From Streptomyces sp. P9-A2 (GTDB lineage Bacteria > Actinomycetota > Actinomycetes > Streptomycetales > Streptomycetaceae): 64,000 nt of DNA. Both the position numbers and the translations under genes were made by a program. The notes under the pieces were generated by a model. It searched no databases. It was given only the letters and a program-made list of their open reading frames with translations, and was not told the origin of the DNA. Positions 33,719 through 44,401 of this stretch are shown piece after piece. The stretch lies in contig NZ_JAZIFX010000001.1 in the NCBI RefSeq assembly GCF_036634175.1, forward strand, positions 7,440,001 through 7,504,000, written 5' to 3'. The first letter of the stretch is position 1. The number at the start of each line of letters is the position of its first letter.

Positions 33719-34516
33719 TCAGCGCGACACCGCGTCCACCAGGGTCCGGAGAGCCGAGGCCAGGTTCCGCAGGCCCGGCCCCGCGGGACCGCCCGGCTCA
33801 ACCATGTACATGTCCCTGCGGATCTCCACCATCAGTGCCGTCACCTCCGCCCTTTTCTCGTAGAACTCCAGCGGCACGTACGTCCCGGCGAACGGACTGT
33901 CGAGTCCCGTCTCCCCACAGGGTGCGAACGCCTCGCGGGCCGCGTCGAGCAGACCGGACGGCGTGTGGAAGGCGTCGGTGCCCAGGCAGACCGGCGGGCG
34001 CGGGCCCACGCCGTGCAGTTCGTAGGGCAGGGGCGCGGTGGGGTAGGAGTGGACGTCGATGATCACAGCCCGCCCGGTGGCCGCCAGACGGTCCGCCACC
34101 GCCTCGGTCATGGCCTGTGCGTAGGGACGGAAGTACCGCTCGATCAGCGGCCCGTGGTCGAACCCGTCGGGCCGCAGCGCCTCCTTGTGCGTGGTCCGGG
34201 TGTAGACCGCGCCCATCCCGGACGCCAGCATCTCCTCCCGCTCGTCCGGGAACCGCTCGGGGTCGATCACCAGCCGGGACAGCCCGTTCACGAACCGCCA
34301 CGGAGTGATCCCGGCGGCCTCGGCGGCGGCCTCGGCGATCGCGGCGGTGTGCGCGTCGGTGATGTGGTCCAGCTCCCGCTCCAGCTCCGCGTCGCCCAGC
34401 ACGATCCCGGACCGCACCTCGGCCGTTATCTCCCGCGAGGAGTGCGGTACATGGAGGATCACGGGGGAGTCCCCGGCTCCGGGGAGGAGATCGTAGGACT
34501 GCGGGGTGTCGGCCAT
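33719..34516 (-). CDS. N-formylglutamate amidohydrolase family protein
   Basis: A 265-residue zinc hydrolase-type protein. VILHVPHSSREI at the N terminus contains the first conserved His pair of the family. RLVIDPERFPDEREEM, VIIDVHSYPTAPLPYE and VCLGTDAFHTP follow in the usual order. Members release formate or hydrolyse N-acylated amino acids in histidine catabolism or related routes. Here it is not in a hut operon but next to metX, so the true substrate is open. ATG 34516 (MADTPQSYDL) is chosen; an upstream start adds a few residues. Confidence 0.85.
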   Translation of the reverse strand: MADTPQSYDLLPGAGDSPVILHVPHSSREITAEVRSGIVLGDAELERELDHITDAHTAAIAEAAAEAAGITPWRFVNGLSRLVIDPERFPDEREEMLASGMGAVYTRTTHKEALRPDGFDHGPLIERYFRPYAQAMTEAVADRLAATGRAVIIDVHSYPTAPLPYELHGVGPRPPVCLGTDAFHTPSGLLDAAREAFAPCGETGLDSPFAGTYVPLEFYEKRAEVTALMVEIRRDMYMVEPGGPAGPGLRNLASALRTLVDAVSR

Positions 34517-34611
34517 CGGGCTGCTCCAGGAGGGTTCGTCAGTGGTGCACGGCATGATCAAGGTGCCACACACCACTGACAACGCGTCGAGACCGGGAGC
34601 CGCCGTGCCGG

Positions 34612-35763
34612 CTACCCCAGCAACTCGCGGATCAGCGCGCCGACCTGTTCCGTCTCGAGGAGGAAACCGTCGTGTCCGTAGGGCGACTCCACCACTCTGA
34701 GCCGGTCGGCGCCGGGAAGGTGCGCGGCCAGCTCGGCCTGCTGGGACAGCGGATAGAGACGGTCCGAGTCGACCCCGGCCACCAGCGCGGGCGCGGTCAC
34801 CCGGCGCAGGGCCGCAGGGACGCCACCCCTGCCGCGTCCCACGTCGTGGCCGTTCATCGCCTCCGTCAACACCACGTAGCTGCCCGCGTCGAACCTCCGG
34901 ACAAGCTTGACCGCGTGGTGGTCGAGGTACGACTCGACCTGGTACCGGCCGCCGCGCCACGGATCCTCCGTGCCCTGTGGCTCCCGGCCGAACCGGGCCG
35001 ACAGTTCCGGCTCGCTCCGGTAGGTGACGTGGGCGATGCGGCGGGCGATCGCCAGTCCGGCGTGCGGGCCCCGGCCGGTGTCGTGGTAGTCGCCGCCGCA
35101 CCAGTGCGGATCGCTGCGAATGGCGTGCAGCTGGAGGGTGGACCAGGCGATCTGCTCGCCACTCGCGGCCGCCGCGGTGGCGAGCAGCAGTAGCGCCCCC
35201 GTGCGTTCCGGATGCGTCACCGCCCACTCCACGGCACGCATCCCGCCCATCGAACCGCCGACGACCAGCGCCCACGTCCCGACGCCGAGCGCGTCCGCCA
35301 GCCGGGCCTCGGCGGCGACCTGGTCCCGCTGGGTCAGGTAGGGGAAGGCACCGCCCCACCGGCGCCGCCCGCCGGGGCGTGGTGAAGCCGGTCCCGTGCT
35401 GCCCTGGCAGCCGCCCAGCACGTTCGGGGCGACGACGAACCAGCGGTCGGTGTCGAGGGCCAGACCGGGCCCGATCAGCCCGTCCCACCAGCCCGCCGTG
35501 GGATGACCGGGGCCGGCCGGTCCGGCCGCATGGCTGTCACCGGTGAGCGCGTGCAGCACCAGGACGGCATTGGACCCGTCCGGCGCAAGCCGCCCCCAGG
35601 TCTCGAACGCCAATTCCACACCGGGGAGTTCACCGCCCGCCTCCAGTGGCAGCGGCGTACCGAGGGCATGCCGTTGACGCCGTCCGGGCGGGTCCCCCTC
35701 CTGCCAGGCCCCGGTGGCCGACGGGAGGGGAACCGATGTTCCGGAGGCTGCGAAGGCGCTCAG
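34612..35763 (-). CDS. metX: Homoserine O-acetyltransferase, probable CTG start
   Basis: An alpha/beta-hydrolase that activates homoserine for methionine synthesis. [29 protein letters not shown] (nucleophile Ser), [14 protein letters not shown] (Asp) and [12 protein letters not shown] (His) give the triad. Family-like sequence extends upstream of the first GTG (35619) as [20 protein letters not shown], back to ~35720, but no ATG, GTG or TTG lies in frame. CTG at 35763 overlaps the metY stop as CTGA, in place of the usual ATGA/GTGA coupling, and is the best start. It forms a metY-metX operon for sulfhydrylation. Confidence 0.88.
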   Translation of the reverse strand: MSAFAASGTSVPLPSATGAWQEGDPPGRRQRHALGTPLPLEAGGELPGVELAFETWGRLAPDGSNAVLVLHALTGDSHAAGPAGPGHPTAGWWDGLIGPGLALDTDRWFVVAPNVLGGCQGSTGPASPRPGGRRRWGGAFPYLTQRDQVAAEARLADALGVGTWALVVGGSMGGMRAVEWAVTHPERTGALLLLATAAAASGEQIAWSTLQLHAIRSDPHWCGGDYHDTGRGPHAGLAIARRIAHVTYRSEPELSARFGREPQGTEDPWRGGRYQVESYLDHHAVKLVRRFDAGSYVVLTEAMNGHDVGRGRGGVPAALRRVTAPALVAGVDSDRLYPLSQQAELAAHLPGADRLRVVESPYGHDGFLLETEQVGALIRELLG

Positions 35764-37121
35764 GGGGCACCCTTGGCCGCGCGGAAACCGGACTCCAGGT
35801 CGGCCGTGAGGTCGGCGAGGCTCTCGATGCCGACCGAGAGCCGCACCAGACCCGGCGCGGTGCCGGTCGCCTCGAGCTGCTCCTCGTCCAGCTGGCTGTG
35901 GGTGGTGGACGCCGGGTGGATGATCAGGCTGCGCACATCACCGATGTTGGCGAGGTGGCTGAACAGCTCCACACCGTCCACGAACCGCTTGCCCGCTTCG
36001 ACACCGCCCTTCAGTTCGAAGGAGAACACCGCGCCGGCACCGCGGGGGAGGTACGTCCGCGCTGCCTCGTGCCAGCGGCTGGACGGCAGGCCCGGGTAGT
36101 GCACCACCGCCACCTCGTCGCGCTGCTCCAGCCACTCCGCCAGCGCCTGCGCATTGGCGGACTGCCGCTCCATGCGCAGGCTCAGCGTCTCCACGCCCTG
36201 CAGCAGCAGGAAGGCGGAGTGCGGGGCGATGGCCGGTCCGAGGTCGCGCAGCAACTGGACGCGCAGCTTGACCGCGAACGCACCGGGGCCGAGCGCCGGC
36301 CAGTAGCGCAGGCCGTGGTAGCTGGGGTCGGGCTCGGTGAAGTCCGGGAACCGCTCGGCGTGCGCGCCGAAGTCGAAGGTGCCGCCGTCCACGACCACGC
36401 CGCCGAGCGTGGTGCCGTGCCCGCCGAGGAACTTCGTCGCCGAGTGCACCACGATGTCCGCGCCGTGCTCGAACGGGCGCAGCAGATAGGGCGTGGGGAT
36501 CGTGTTGTCCACGACCAGCGGCACGCCCGCCCCGTGTGCCGCGTCCGCGACCGCCCGCACGTCGAGCACGTTGCCCCGCGGATTGCCCAGCGTCTCGGCG
36601 AAGAACGCCTTGGTGTTCGGCCGGACGGCCGCCCGCCAGGCATCGGCGTCGTCGGGATCGTCGACGAAGGACACCTCGATGCCGAACTTCGGCAGGGTGT
36701 GCCGGAAGAGGTTGTACGTTCCGCCGTACAGCGAGGAGGCCGAGACGATGTGGTCGCCGGTCCCGGCGAGTGTCAGGAGGGCCAGCGTCTGCGCGGCCTG
36801 CCCCGAGGACAGCGCCACCGCCGCCACACCACCCTCCAGGGCGGCGACGCGCTGCTCGAAGACGTCCTGGGTGGGGTTGTGGATGCGGGTGTAGATGTTC
36901 CCCGGCTCCGCCAGCGAGAAGAGGTCCGCCGCGTGCTGGGTGTCCCGGAACACGAACGAGGACGTCTGGTAGATCGGCGTGGCCCGGGACCCGGTCGTGG
37001 GATCGGGCTCGGCGCCGGCGTGGATCTGCTTCGTCTCGAACGACCAGGCCGACATGTCGGGACCGGTGGACGTCTCCTCGGGAGTGTGACCGGCGGGGAC
37101 GGGTTCGGTGGGCTGGCTCAC
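35760..37121 (-). CDS. metY: O-acetylhomoserine sulfhydrylase (PLP enzyme)
   Basis: A 453-residue Cys/Met-metabolism PLP enzyme. [20 protein letters not shown] and [16 protein letters not shown] start the fold. [20 protein letters not shown] binds [23 protein letters not shown] precedes [20 protein letters not shown] with the Schiff-base Lys, and [10 protein letters not shown] closes the active site. GTG 37121 has GAGGAG 6 bases upstream. It overlaps metX; together they make homocysteine from homoserine, acetyl-CoA and sulfide. Confidence 0.94.
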   Translation of the reverse strand: MSQPTEPVPAGHTPEETSTGPDMSAWSFETKQIHAGAEPDPTTGSRATPIYQTSSFVFRDTQHAADLFSLAEPGNIYTRIHNPTQDVFEQRVAALEGGVAAVALSSGQAAQTLALLTLAGTGDHIVSASSLYGGTYNLFRHTLPKFGIEVSFVDDPDDADAWRAAVRPNTKAFFAETLGNPRGNVLDVRAVADAAHGAGVPLVVDNTIPTPYLLRPFEHGADIVVHSATKFLGGHGTTLGGVVVDGGTFDFGAHAERFPDFTEPDPSYHGLRYWPALGPGAFAVKLRVQLLRDLGPAIAPHSAFLLLQGVETLSLRMERQSANAQALAEWLEQRDEVAVVHYPGLPSSRWHEAARTYLPRGAGAVFSFELKGGVEAGKRFVDGVELFSHLANIGDVRSLIIHPASTTHSQLDEEQLEATGTAPGLVRLSVGIESLADLTADLESGFRAAKGAP

Positions 37122-37354
37122 GGTGTGCTCCTCGTGCGCAGTGCGGGCGCGGATGACGGGTGGGCGTGCGGATCCGCGGACGTACCTGTGGGGTGCGGGG
37201 GCGTGCCGGATGCCCCTGGGGATCAGGGCGTCGGGGAGGACCACGCGCCGACGTAGGTGTCGGCCTCTCGCGCGGCACGCCGTGGTGGTGACACGTGCGC
37301 GGTCGCGGTGGCAGCGCGTCACCGGTTCGATGCTACGACGAGGGGAGCGGAAAA

Positions 37355-37369
37355 TGAGATGACGTCTCA
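37355..37369. promoter_or_regulatory. Palindromic site upstream of metY
   Basis: TGAGATGACGTCTCA has 5-base arms TGAGA/TCTCA around TGACG and lies 234 bases upstream of the metY start, at the less GC-rich end of the intergenic region. It may be an operator of a sulfur regulator. I found no convincing SAM-riboswitch core in this region. Confidence 0.4.
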
Positions 37370-37429
37370 GTAAGTGGTCAGTCTGTTCACGCGGTATTCA
37401 CGAACGTGATGTGACCGGGGCACGACCCG

Positions 37430-37469
37430 CCGGCCGGGGCGGAGCCGAACACGGCTCCGCCCCGGCCGG
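37430..37469. terminator. Strong hairpin downstream of icd
   Basis: CCGGCCGGGGCGGAGCCG pairs without mismatch with CGGCTCCGCCCCGGCCGG around an ACA-type loop. It is ~50 bases after the icd stop on the minus strand and shields the metY promoter region beyond. Confidence 0.8.
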
Positions 37470-37517
37470 GCGTCATGCCGACCGGGGCGGAGCCAGTGGA
37501 TCCGTTGCCTGCTCGCG

Positions 37518-39932
<2,415 letters not shown>

Positions 39933-41030
39933 TCAGACCGGGCGGGACGCCGTCATGTCGCCCGGCTCCGGCTCGGTGCCGCGCTGCTGCGGGAACACCA
40001 CCGAGCCCTGCTGCAACGCCACCGTCCGCGCGGGCGACGGAATGCGGATGCCCTCCTCGCGGTAGCGCCGGTGCAGGCGCTTGATGAACTCGTGCTTGAT
40101 CCGGTACTGGTCGCTGAACTCACCGACGCCGAGGATCACGGTGAACCCGATGCGGGAGTCGCCGAAGGTGTGGAAACGCACCGCCGGCTCGTGCTCCGGG
40201 AGGGCTCCGGTGATCTCCGTCATCACCTCGGTGACCACTTCCCTCGTCACCTGCTCGACCTGCTCCAGGTCGCTGTCGTACGACACCCCGGCCTGCACCA
40301 GGATGGTCAGCTCCTGCTCAGGACGCATGAAGTTGGTCATGTTCGTCTTCGCGAGCTGTCCGTTGGGGATGACCACCAGGTTGTTGGAGAGCGCGCGGAC
40401 CGTCGTCTGACGCCAGTTGATGTCCTCGACGTAGCCCTCCTCGCCGCTGCTCAGCCGGATGTAGTCACCGGGCTGGACGGTTTTGGAGGCGAGGATGTGG
40501 ATGCCCGCGAACAGGTTGGCGAGCGTGTCCTGGAGCGCCAGCGCGACCGCCAGACCGCCGACGCCGAGAGCGGTGAGCATCGGGGCGATGGAGATGCCCA
40601 GCGTCTGGAGCACCACCAGGAAGCCGATCGCCAGGACCAGGATGCGGGTGATGTTCATGAAGATCGTGGCGGAGCCGGCGACGCCGGACCGGGCCTGGGT
40701 CACCGACTGCACCAGGCCGGCCACCACCCGCGACACCGACAACGTCGCCGCGAAGATGACCAGCACCGTCAGCGTCTGGTTGACGTTGTGCTGCACGGTC
40801 CGGGTCAGTGGCAGCGCGGCCGCCGCGGACGCGGCGCCGCCCGCGAGGGCCGCCCACGGGGCGATCATGCGCAGGGCGTCCACGGCGACGTCGTCGCCGC
40901 GCCACTGGGTCCGGTCCGCGTGCCGGCCCAGCCAGCGCAGCAGCATGCGCAGCAGGAACGCCGCGACCAGGCCCGCGGCGACCGCGATACCGGCGAACAG
41001 CACATCGTTCATGGTGAGCGCGCGCGTCAT
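39933..41030 (-). CDS. MscS-family mechanosensitive channel
   Basis: A 365-residue membrane protein with four to five N-terminal helices (LFAGIAVAAGLVAAFLLRML, LTVLVIFAATLSVSRVVAGL). The MscS pore helix region follows: LTALGVGGLAVALALQDTLA and LFAGIHILASKTVQPGDYIR. The beta domain is EGYVEDINWRQTTVRALSNN and LVVIPNGQLAKT, and the alpha/beta C terminus reads GVSYDSDLEQVEQVTREV. It gates under membrane tension to release solutes during osmotic downshock. Start ATG 41030; the inner ATG (MNDVLF) would also work. Confidence 0.93.
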   Translation of the reverse strand: MTRALTMNDVLFAGIAVAAGLVAAFLLRMLLRWLGRHADRTQWRGDDVAVDALRMIAPWAALAGGAASAAAALPLTRTVQHNVNQTLTVLVIFAATLSVSRVVAGLVQSVTQARSGVAGSATIFMNITRILVLAIGFLVVLQTLGISIAPMLTALGVGGLAVALALQDTLANLFAGIHILASKTVQPGDYIRLSSGEEGYVEDINWRQTTVRALSNNLVVIPNGQLAKTNMTNFMRPEQELTILVQAGVSYDSDLEQVEQVTREVVTEVMTEITGALPEHEPAVRFHTFGDSRIGFTVILGVGEFSDQYRIKHEFIKRLHRRYREEGIRIPSPARTVALQQGSVVFPQQRGTEPEPGDMTASRPV

Positions 41031-41260
41031 CGCTCACCTCCGGCGAATGCCCTTGCAATGAGGCGTATGTGATGTCGTGTCACGTCTCGTCACCTGCTCG
41101 CGTTCGGGGGTGCCCGGGAGGGTACGGCCCGGGAGGGTGCGGCCCGGGAGGGTGTGCCGTGCCGAACCGGTCGGCGGTCGGCACGATCGCTCATCCTGCC
41201 GTATCCGGCAGGGCAGTTCGTACCACGCCGAGGCCGGGAGGTGCCCTGCTGCCACCCTGG

Positions 41261-42280
41261 TCAGATCACCTTCAGCCGCACCAGCGCGCCCAGTGTCAGA
41301 GCGCCGGGCAGCAACGGCAGCCACACCGTGACGACACGGAACGCCAGCACCACCGCCGTGGCCACCGCGGCCGCCCCGCCCGCCGCGACCAGCGCCACGA
41401 TCAGGGCGGCCTCCACCGAACCGAGCCCGCCCGGTGTGGGCACCAGCGCGACCGCGACGGTCGCCGCGAGATACGCCACCGCCATGTGGGCGACCGGCAC
41501 CGACAGCCCCAGCGACAGCCCCACCAGAATCAGCGACGCCGTCTGCAGCGCCGGGAACGCGAGGGCACCGCCCCACAACGCCAGCGCCCTCGACGGCCGG
41601 GTGTGCACCGACCGGGCCTCGCCGAGTGCCGTCCGCAGGAAGGAGACCACGGCCGTCCGTACCCGCCGTACGAGCGCGAGCACGGCCGCCGCGACGACCA
41701 GCACCGCGGCGAGCGCGAGCAGCAGAGGGCCCGACGCGCCCTCGGGCAGCAGGGATCCGGGACGCAGCACGTCCGGGAACGCGACGAGCAGCGCGCCCAG
41801 CAGGGCCACCCGGCCGATGGACTCCGCCAGCAGATACAGCGCGAGGGCGGCCGAGGAACGGGTCAGGGACAGCCCGCACACCGTCATGAACCGCAGATTG
41901 ACCGCGCTCGCGCCCAGCCCCGTCGGCAGCAGGTGGTTGGCCGCGCCCGCCGCGAACTGTGTGGCCAGCAGCCGCCGCGCGGGGAGCCGTTCGAGGACCG
42001 CGCCCTGCCGGGTGCACGCGGCGGCCCCCCAGGTCAGACAGGTCGTGCCGGCCGCGGCCAGCAGCCAGGGCCATCGCGCGGTGCCCAGATGGACGAAGCC
42101 GTCGGCGAGCACCGACCGCTGCCGCACCGCGACCACGGTCACGAGCAGCAGGGGAAGTACGTACAGGATCCTGCGGAGGGTCCGCGTCACATCGAAGGAG
42201 CCTGTCCGTCCCGCGCCAACCGCGGGTGGCGGCAGGCCGGACGGCGGCTTACGGGTGGGCAGCGGCTGCTGGATCGTCAT
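41261..42280 (-). CDS. YbhN/LPG-synthase-TM-like flippase-type membrane protein
   Basis: A 339-residue integral membrane protein with about eight to nine helices. FAAGAANHLLPTGLGASAVN and ALVPTPGGLGSVEAALIVAL are the conserved patches of the UPF0104/LPG_synthase_TM family, whose members move or modify lipids. ATG 42280 (MTIQQPLPTR) is chosen; longer frames overlap the promoter of the divergent ABC gene. Function is by family only. Confidence 0.83.
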   Translation of the reverse strand: MTIQQPLPTRKPPSGLPPPAVGAGRTGSFDVTRTLRRILYVLPLLLVTVVAVRQRSVLADGFVHLGTARWPWLLAAAGTTCLTWGAAACTRQGAVLERLPARRLLATQFAAGAANHLLPTGLGASAVNLRFMTVCGLSLTRSSAALALYLLAESIGRVALLGALLVAFPDVLRPGSLLPEGASGPLLLALAAVLVVAAAVLALVRRVRTAVVSFLRTALGEARSVHTRPSRALALWGGALAFPALQTASLILVGLSLGLSVPVAHMAVAYLAATVAVALVPTPGGLGSVEAALIVALVAAGGAAAVATAVVLAFRVVTVWLPLLPGALTLGALVRLKVI

Positions 42281-42314
42281 ACGGACCCCACCTGCCCCGA
42301 ACGGGTGGCGGGCC

Positions 42315-42345
42315 TTGACCTCAACAATGCTTGAGGTTCTACCTT
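42315..42345 (+). promoter_or_regulatory. MerR-type promoter/operator before the ABC exporter
   Basis: TTGACC (-35, 42315-42320) and TACCTT (-10, 42340-42345) are 19 bp apart, the overlong spacing typical of MerR-activated promoters. The inverted repeat ACCTCAA-N6-TTGAGGT (42318-42337) fills the spacer. Transcription would start almost at the ATG 42353, giving a leaderless mRNA. No MerR gene lies nearby. Confidence 0.75.
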
Positions 42346-42352
42346 CTCCGGC

Positions 42353-44257
42353 ATGAGCATGGAGACCACCGCCTGGACCCAGTTGCACAGCGTCATGAAC
42401 GCGGAGGAGGAACGCCGCCCCTTCGCGCGGGAAACGCTACGCCGCATCGCGGGATTCGCCCGCCCGCACCGCCGCCGCATGACCCTCTTCGTCCTGCTCG
42501 GAGCCGCCACCGCGCTGCTCGCCGTCGCCACCCCCGTCCTGGCCGGACGCGTCGTCGACACCATCGTGTCCGACGGCGACTCGGCCACGGTCGTCCGGCT
42601 GGCCCTGCTCATCGCAGTGATCGCGGTGGTGGAGGCGGCCCTCGGCATCCTCGGCCGGAGGCTGTCGGCGTCCCTCGGCGAGGAACTCATCCTCGATCTG
42701 CGGACCGCCGTCTTCGACCATGTGCAGCGGATGCCGGTCGCGTTCTTCACACGTACTCGTACGGGCGCTCTCGTCTCCCGTCTCAACAATGACGTGATCG
42801 GTGCCCAGCGGGCCTTCAGCAACACCCTGTCCACCGTGGTCGGCAACGTCGTCACGCTGGTGCTCGCCCTGGCCGTGATGCTCACCCTGTCCTGGCGGAT
42901 CACCCTGCTCGCGCTGGTGCTGCTGCCGGTGTTCGTGATCCCCGCCCGGCGCATGGGCCGCCGCATGGCCGGGATGCAGCGTGAGGCCGCCGCCCTCAAC
43001 GCGGCCATGGGCACCCGGATGACCGAGCGCTTCTCGGCGCCCGGCGCCACCCTGGTCAAACTCTTCGGCCGCCCGTACGAGGAGTCGCGGGAGTTCGCGG
43101 TGCGCGCCCGCCGGGTCCGGGACATCGGCGTACGGACGGCCACCGCCCAGACCGTGTTCATCACCGCGCTCACCCTCGTCTCCGCCCTCGCCCTGGCCCT
43201 CGTCTACGGCATCGGCGGCCACCTCGCCCTGCGCGGAGCCCTGGAACCCGGCGCGGTCGTGTCCCTGGCCCTGCTGCTGACCCGCCTGTACGCACCGCTG
43301 ACCTCCCTCGCCGGGGCGCGGGTGGAGGTGATGAGCGCCCTGGTCAGCTTCGAGCGGGTCTTCGAGGTGCTGGACCTGGAGCCGCTCATCGAGGAGAAGC
43401 CGGACGCCCGCGCCGTGCCCGACGGTCCGGTCTCCGTGGAGTTCGACGACGTCCGCTTCGGCTACCCGTCCGCCGACAAGGTCTCCCTCGCCTCCCTGGA
43501 GGAGGTCGCCGCCCTGGACACGCACGGCTCCGCCGAGGTTCTGCACGGCGTCTCCTTCCGCGCCGAACCCGGGCAGACCGTGGCCCTCGTCGGCTCCTCC
43601 GGCGCCGGCAAGTCGACCATCGCGCAGCTGCTGCCGCGCCTCTACGACGTCGACTCGGGCGCGGTGCGGGTGGGCGGCGTCGACGTCCGGGACCTGACCG
43701 CGGGATCACTGCGCGACACCCTCGGCATGGTCACCCAGGACGGCCACCTCTTCCACGACACCGTCCGCGCCAACCTGCTCCTGGCCGGGCCCGGGGCGAG
43801 CGAGCCCGAACTGTGGGACGCGCTGCGCCGCGCCCGCCTGGACGGTCTCGTCCGCTCCCTGCCCGACGGCCTGGCCACGGTGGTCGGGGAACGCGGCTAC
43901 CGCTTCTCCGGCGGTGAGCGCCAGCGCATGACCATCGCCCGGCTGCTCCTCGCCCGGCAGCGGGTCGTCCTCCTCGACGAGGCCACCGCCCACCTGGACA
44001 ACACCTCCGAGGCGGCCGTCCAGGAGGCGCTCGCGGAAGCCCTGGAGGGCAGGACGGCCATCGTCATCGCGCACCGGCTGTCCACCGTCCGGGCCGCGGA
44101 CCTGATCCTGGTCGTCGAGGCCGGCCGGATCGTGGAACGGGGCACGCACGAGGAACTGCTGGCGGCCGGCGGACGCTACACCGCACTGCACCGCGCCCAG
44201 TTCGCCCCCCGGCCGACGGACCACGACCCCGACCGCAGCGCACCGGCGGCAGCGTAG
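42353..44257 (+). CDS. ABC exporter half-transporter (membrane plus ATPase domains)
   Basis: A 634-residue fused transporter. Six helices occupy ~40-330 (MTLFVLLGAATALLAVATPV, IALLIAV-like segments, FFTRTRTGALVSRLNNDVIG coupling region). The ATPase domain (~365-610) has VALVGSSGAGKSTIAQLLPR (Walker A), GMVTQDGHLFHDTV (Q-loop), RFSGGERQRMTIARLLLA (signature), VVLLDEATAHLDN (Walker B) and IVIAHRLSTVR (H-loop). It should act as a homo- or heterodimer for export of a toxic compound, in keeping with the MerR-type promoter. Confidence 0.93.
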   Translation: MSMETTAWTQLHSVMNAEEERRPFARETLRRIAGFARPHRRRMTLFVLLGAATALLAVATPVLAGRVVDTIVSDGDSATVVRLALLIAVIAVVEAALGILGRRLSASLGEELILDLRTAVFDHVQRMPVAFFTRTRTGALVSRLNNDVIGAQRAFSNTLSTVVGNVVTLVLALAVMLTLSWRITLLALVLLPVFVIPARRMGRRMAGMQREAAALNAAMGTRMTERFSAPGATLVKLFGRPYEESREFAVRARRVRDIGVRTATAQTVFITALTLVSALALALVYGIGGHLALRGALEPGAVVSLALLLTRLYAPLTSLAGARVEVMSALVSFERVFEVLDLEPLIEEKPDARAVPDGPVSVEFDDVRFGYPSADKVSLASLEEVAALDTHGSAEVLHGVSFRAEPGQTVALVGSSGAGKSTIAQLLPRLYDVDSGAVRVGGVDVRDLTAGSLRDTLGMVTQDGHLFHDTVRANLLLAGPGASEPELWDALRRARLDGLVRSLPDGLATVVGERGYRFSGGERQRMTIARLLLARQRVVLLDEATAHLDNTSEAAVQEALAEALEGRTAIVIAHRLSTVRAADLILVVEAGRIVERGTHEELLAAGGRYTALHRAQFAPRPTDHDPDRSAPAAA

Positions 44258-44319
44258 CCCTCTCCTGGCAACCCCTGGCAGCCCCTGGCGGACCGGTGGG
44301 GCCCGCGGGCCCGCCACAC

Positions 44320-44361
44320 AGAGCCGCCGCCGACCCCGGTCCCGGGGTCGGCGGCGGCTCT
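44320..44361. terminator. Bidirectional terminator between ABC exporter and secDF
   Basis: AGAGCCGCCGCCGACCCCGG and CCGGGGTCGGCGGCGGCTCT form a perfect 20-bp stem with a TC centre, between two convergent genes. Confidence 0.85.
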
Positions 44362-44401
44362 CGCGTGTGCACGGCGGCTCCCCGGGGGGAGCCGCCCGGC
44401 G

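Noticed and set aside
37122..37370. Possible SAM riboswitch upstream of metY
   Set aside because: I looked for SAM-I, SAM-II and SAM-IV core sequences on the minus strand and could not align a convincing pseudoknot or conserved core. Only a short palindrome is supportable.
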